Position numbers and translations under genes: made by a program
Part shown: positions 39,809-40,649 of the stretch, one piece after another
Position numbering within the stretch: position 1 is the stretch's first letter
Layout of the letters: each line of letters begins with the position of its first letter
The notes under the pieces: model-generated
The model's database searches: none
Told to the model about the DNA's origin: nothing
What the model saw: only the letters and a program-made list of their open reading frames with translations
Source: Verrucomicrobiota bacterium
GTDB taxonomy: Bacteria; Verrucomicrobiota; Verrucomicrobiia; Opitutales; UBA953
Direction of reading: 5' to 3'
Assembly: GCA_030834165.1 (NCBI GenBank)
Contig: JAURFU010000014.1
Coordinates: 1-40,649, forward strand
DNA length: 40,649 bases

Positions 39809-40649
39809 ATGCGCCCCCTCGCCCTCCTGCTCCTCCTCGCATCCTCCCTCTCGGCCCAGACGATCACCATCGCCCCGGCGCCGGTCGATCGGGCCGCGCT
39901 GACGGTTGAGTTCAAAACTCCGGAAGGTTCGACGAAGATCGCCCGGGCCACGAAGAAAGACGGCGACACCCTCCCGGTGCAGGTCGATGAAGACGGCAAG
40001 GCCTGCCTGGTGGTCGGCTTCCTCCGCGCCGGCGAATCACTCACGCTCAGCCTCGCAGCCAACAACGGGCAGTCCGCCGAGGTCGTGCGCACGCGTCCCG
40101 GCAGCGATGGCCTGAGCCTCAGCGCCCAAGGCAAAGAGGTCCTGAACTTCCGCACGGATAAGGATAAGATCCCTCGCACCGATATCCCCGCGACCATCCT
40201 TCGCGCCGGCTATCTGCACCCAGTCCGTTCCCCCTCCGGTGCCATCGTCACGGGCGACTACCCTTCCAACCACGCCCACCATCACGGCATCTGGACTCCC
40301 TTCACCAAGGCGGTTTTCCAGGGACGCACGACGGACTTCTGGAACATGCAATCGAAGAAGGGCGAGGAACAGCTACGCGCTGTCGGCCGTCTCTGGGCCG
40401 GAGAAGTCCACGGCGGCTTCGACGCCGAGCTCCGCATGACCGACCTGAGCGGTACCGCCCCGATCGATGCCTTGATCGACCGCTGGTCCGTCAAAGCCTA
40501 TGCCATCAAGGGATCGCTCAAGCCGATGCATGTCTTCGACCTGACGACCAGCCAGTCCTGCGCGACCAACGATCCGCTCGAACTCCCCGAATACCATTAC
40601 GGCAGCTTCGGCCTCCGCGGCCCCGACGAATGGAACGGCAAGGACGGCG
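39809..40649 (+). CDS. DUF6807 (PmoA-type) exported protein, 3' end beyond window
   Basis: 280 codons are present and the frame is open at the window edge, so the gene is partial. A Sec signal (MRPLALLLLLASSLSAQ) precedes the DUF6807 domain, a family once annotated as methane-oxygenase PmoA. It is not a membrane monooxygenase subunit. Family motifs DYPSNHAHHHGIWTPF (about residues 150-165) and YHYGSFGLRG (about 262-271) are present; the His cluster may bind metal. DUF6807 genes occur in sugar-utilisation loci of Bacteroidota, Verrucomicrobiota and Planctomycetota, but their reaction is unknown. The promoter region contains CTAGCCC and CTTTATCATCCATCC words shared with the DUF1080 gene. Confidence 0.85.
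   Translation, partial: MRPLALLLLLASSLSAQTITIAPAPVDRAALTVEFKTPEGSTKIARATKKDGDTLPVQVDEDGKACLVVGFLRAGESLTLSLAANNGQSAEVVRTRPGSDGLSLSAQGKEVLNFRTDKDKIPRTDIPATILRAGYLHPVRSPSGAIVTGDYPSNHAHHHGIWTPFTKAVFQGRTTDFWNMQSKKGEEQLRAVGRLWAGEVHGGFDAELRMTDLSGTAPIDALIDRWSVKAYAIKGSLKPMHVFDLTTSQSCATNDPLELPEYHYGSFGLRGPDEWNGKDG

Noticed and set aside
39809-40649. Reading the last gene as a methane monooxygenase subunit because of the PmoA name
   Set aside because: The protein is a soluble exported DUF6807 protein with a His-rich motif and no membrane segments; the PmoA label is a naming legacy.

Overview
The window is GC-rich DNA from a free-living, glycan-degrading bacterium. It most resembles Verrucomicrobiota (Opitutae-like), with Planctomycetota as the main alternative. 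This rests on four copies of the PSD1/planctomycete-cytochrome plus DUF1501 gene pair, many exported sugar-active proteins (sulfatases, DUF1080, DUF6807, LamG, GH36), Tat-type leaders and the near absence of Shine-Dalgarno sequences. The assignment is an inference from gene content; there is no rRNA or phylogenetic marker in the window.

Layout. Positions 69-1066 (minus strand) hold a pirin gene followed by a CDGSH iron-sulfur gene. A tRNA-Pro(CGG) with a strong downstream hairpin lies at 1179-1295. An exported xylose-isomerase-like TIM barrel follows (1343-2182). Two tandem PSD1/DUF1501 pairs occupy 2315-10853 (modules A and B). Then come an exported DUF1080 protein and a beta-helix/beta-propeller fusion (11094-14223). 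An IclR regulator overlaps the third PSD1/DUF1501 pair (14485-20610, module C). Three beta-propeller proteins (20956-24208) face a FadL-type outer-membrane protein on the minus strand (24215-25387). A sulfatase, a large lipoprotein glycosidase-like protein and a second sulfatase with EF-hands run from 25504 to 30981. A GntR/FadR-type regulator leads the fourth pair and a LamG protein (31042-37478, module D). A GH36-like alpha-galactosidase (37640-39505) and a DUF6807/PmoA-type gene that runs off the right edge (39809 onward) complete the window.

How the genes may work together. Sec-exported proteins with two CxxCH haem motifs (PSD1) are each paired with a Tat-exported alkaline-phosphatase-fold protein (DUF1501). 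The four copies differ mainly in the domain inserted between their haem and PSD1 parts: none, LamG, LamG plus an unassigned domain, or a discoidin-like F5/8C domain. Two copies are led by their own regulator, each with a perfect palindrome upstream. With the sulfatases, GH36, DUF1080 and TIM-barrel proteins, this looks like an oxidative and desulfating glycan-processing locus without SusC/SusD genes in this window.

The most unusual part lies between the genes. Intergenic regions are mosaics of short repeated words (CTAGCCC, GCGGTTAG, TTTGCACC, CCACGTGTCACC, CTTTATCATCCATCC and others). They recur in different combinations and orientations, and often place one arm after a stop codon and its reverse complement before the next start, forming very long imperfect hairpins. 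Two regions also carry a compact three-way-junction element bounded by GGTAGGG/CCCTACC in opposite orientations.
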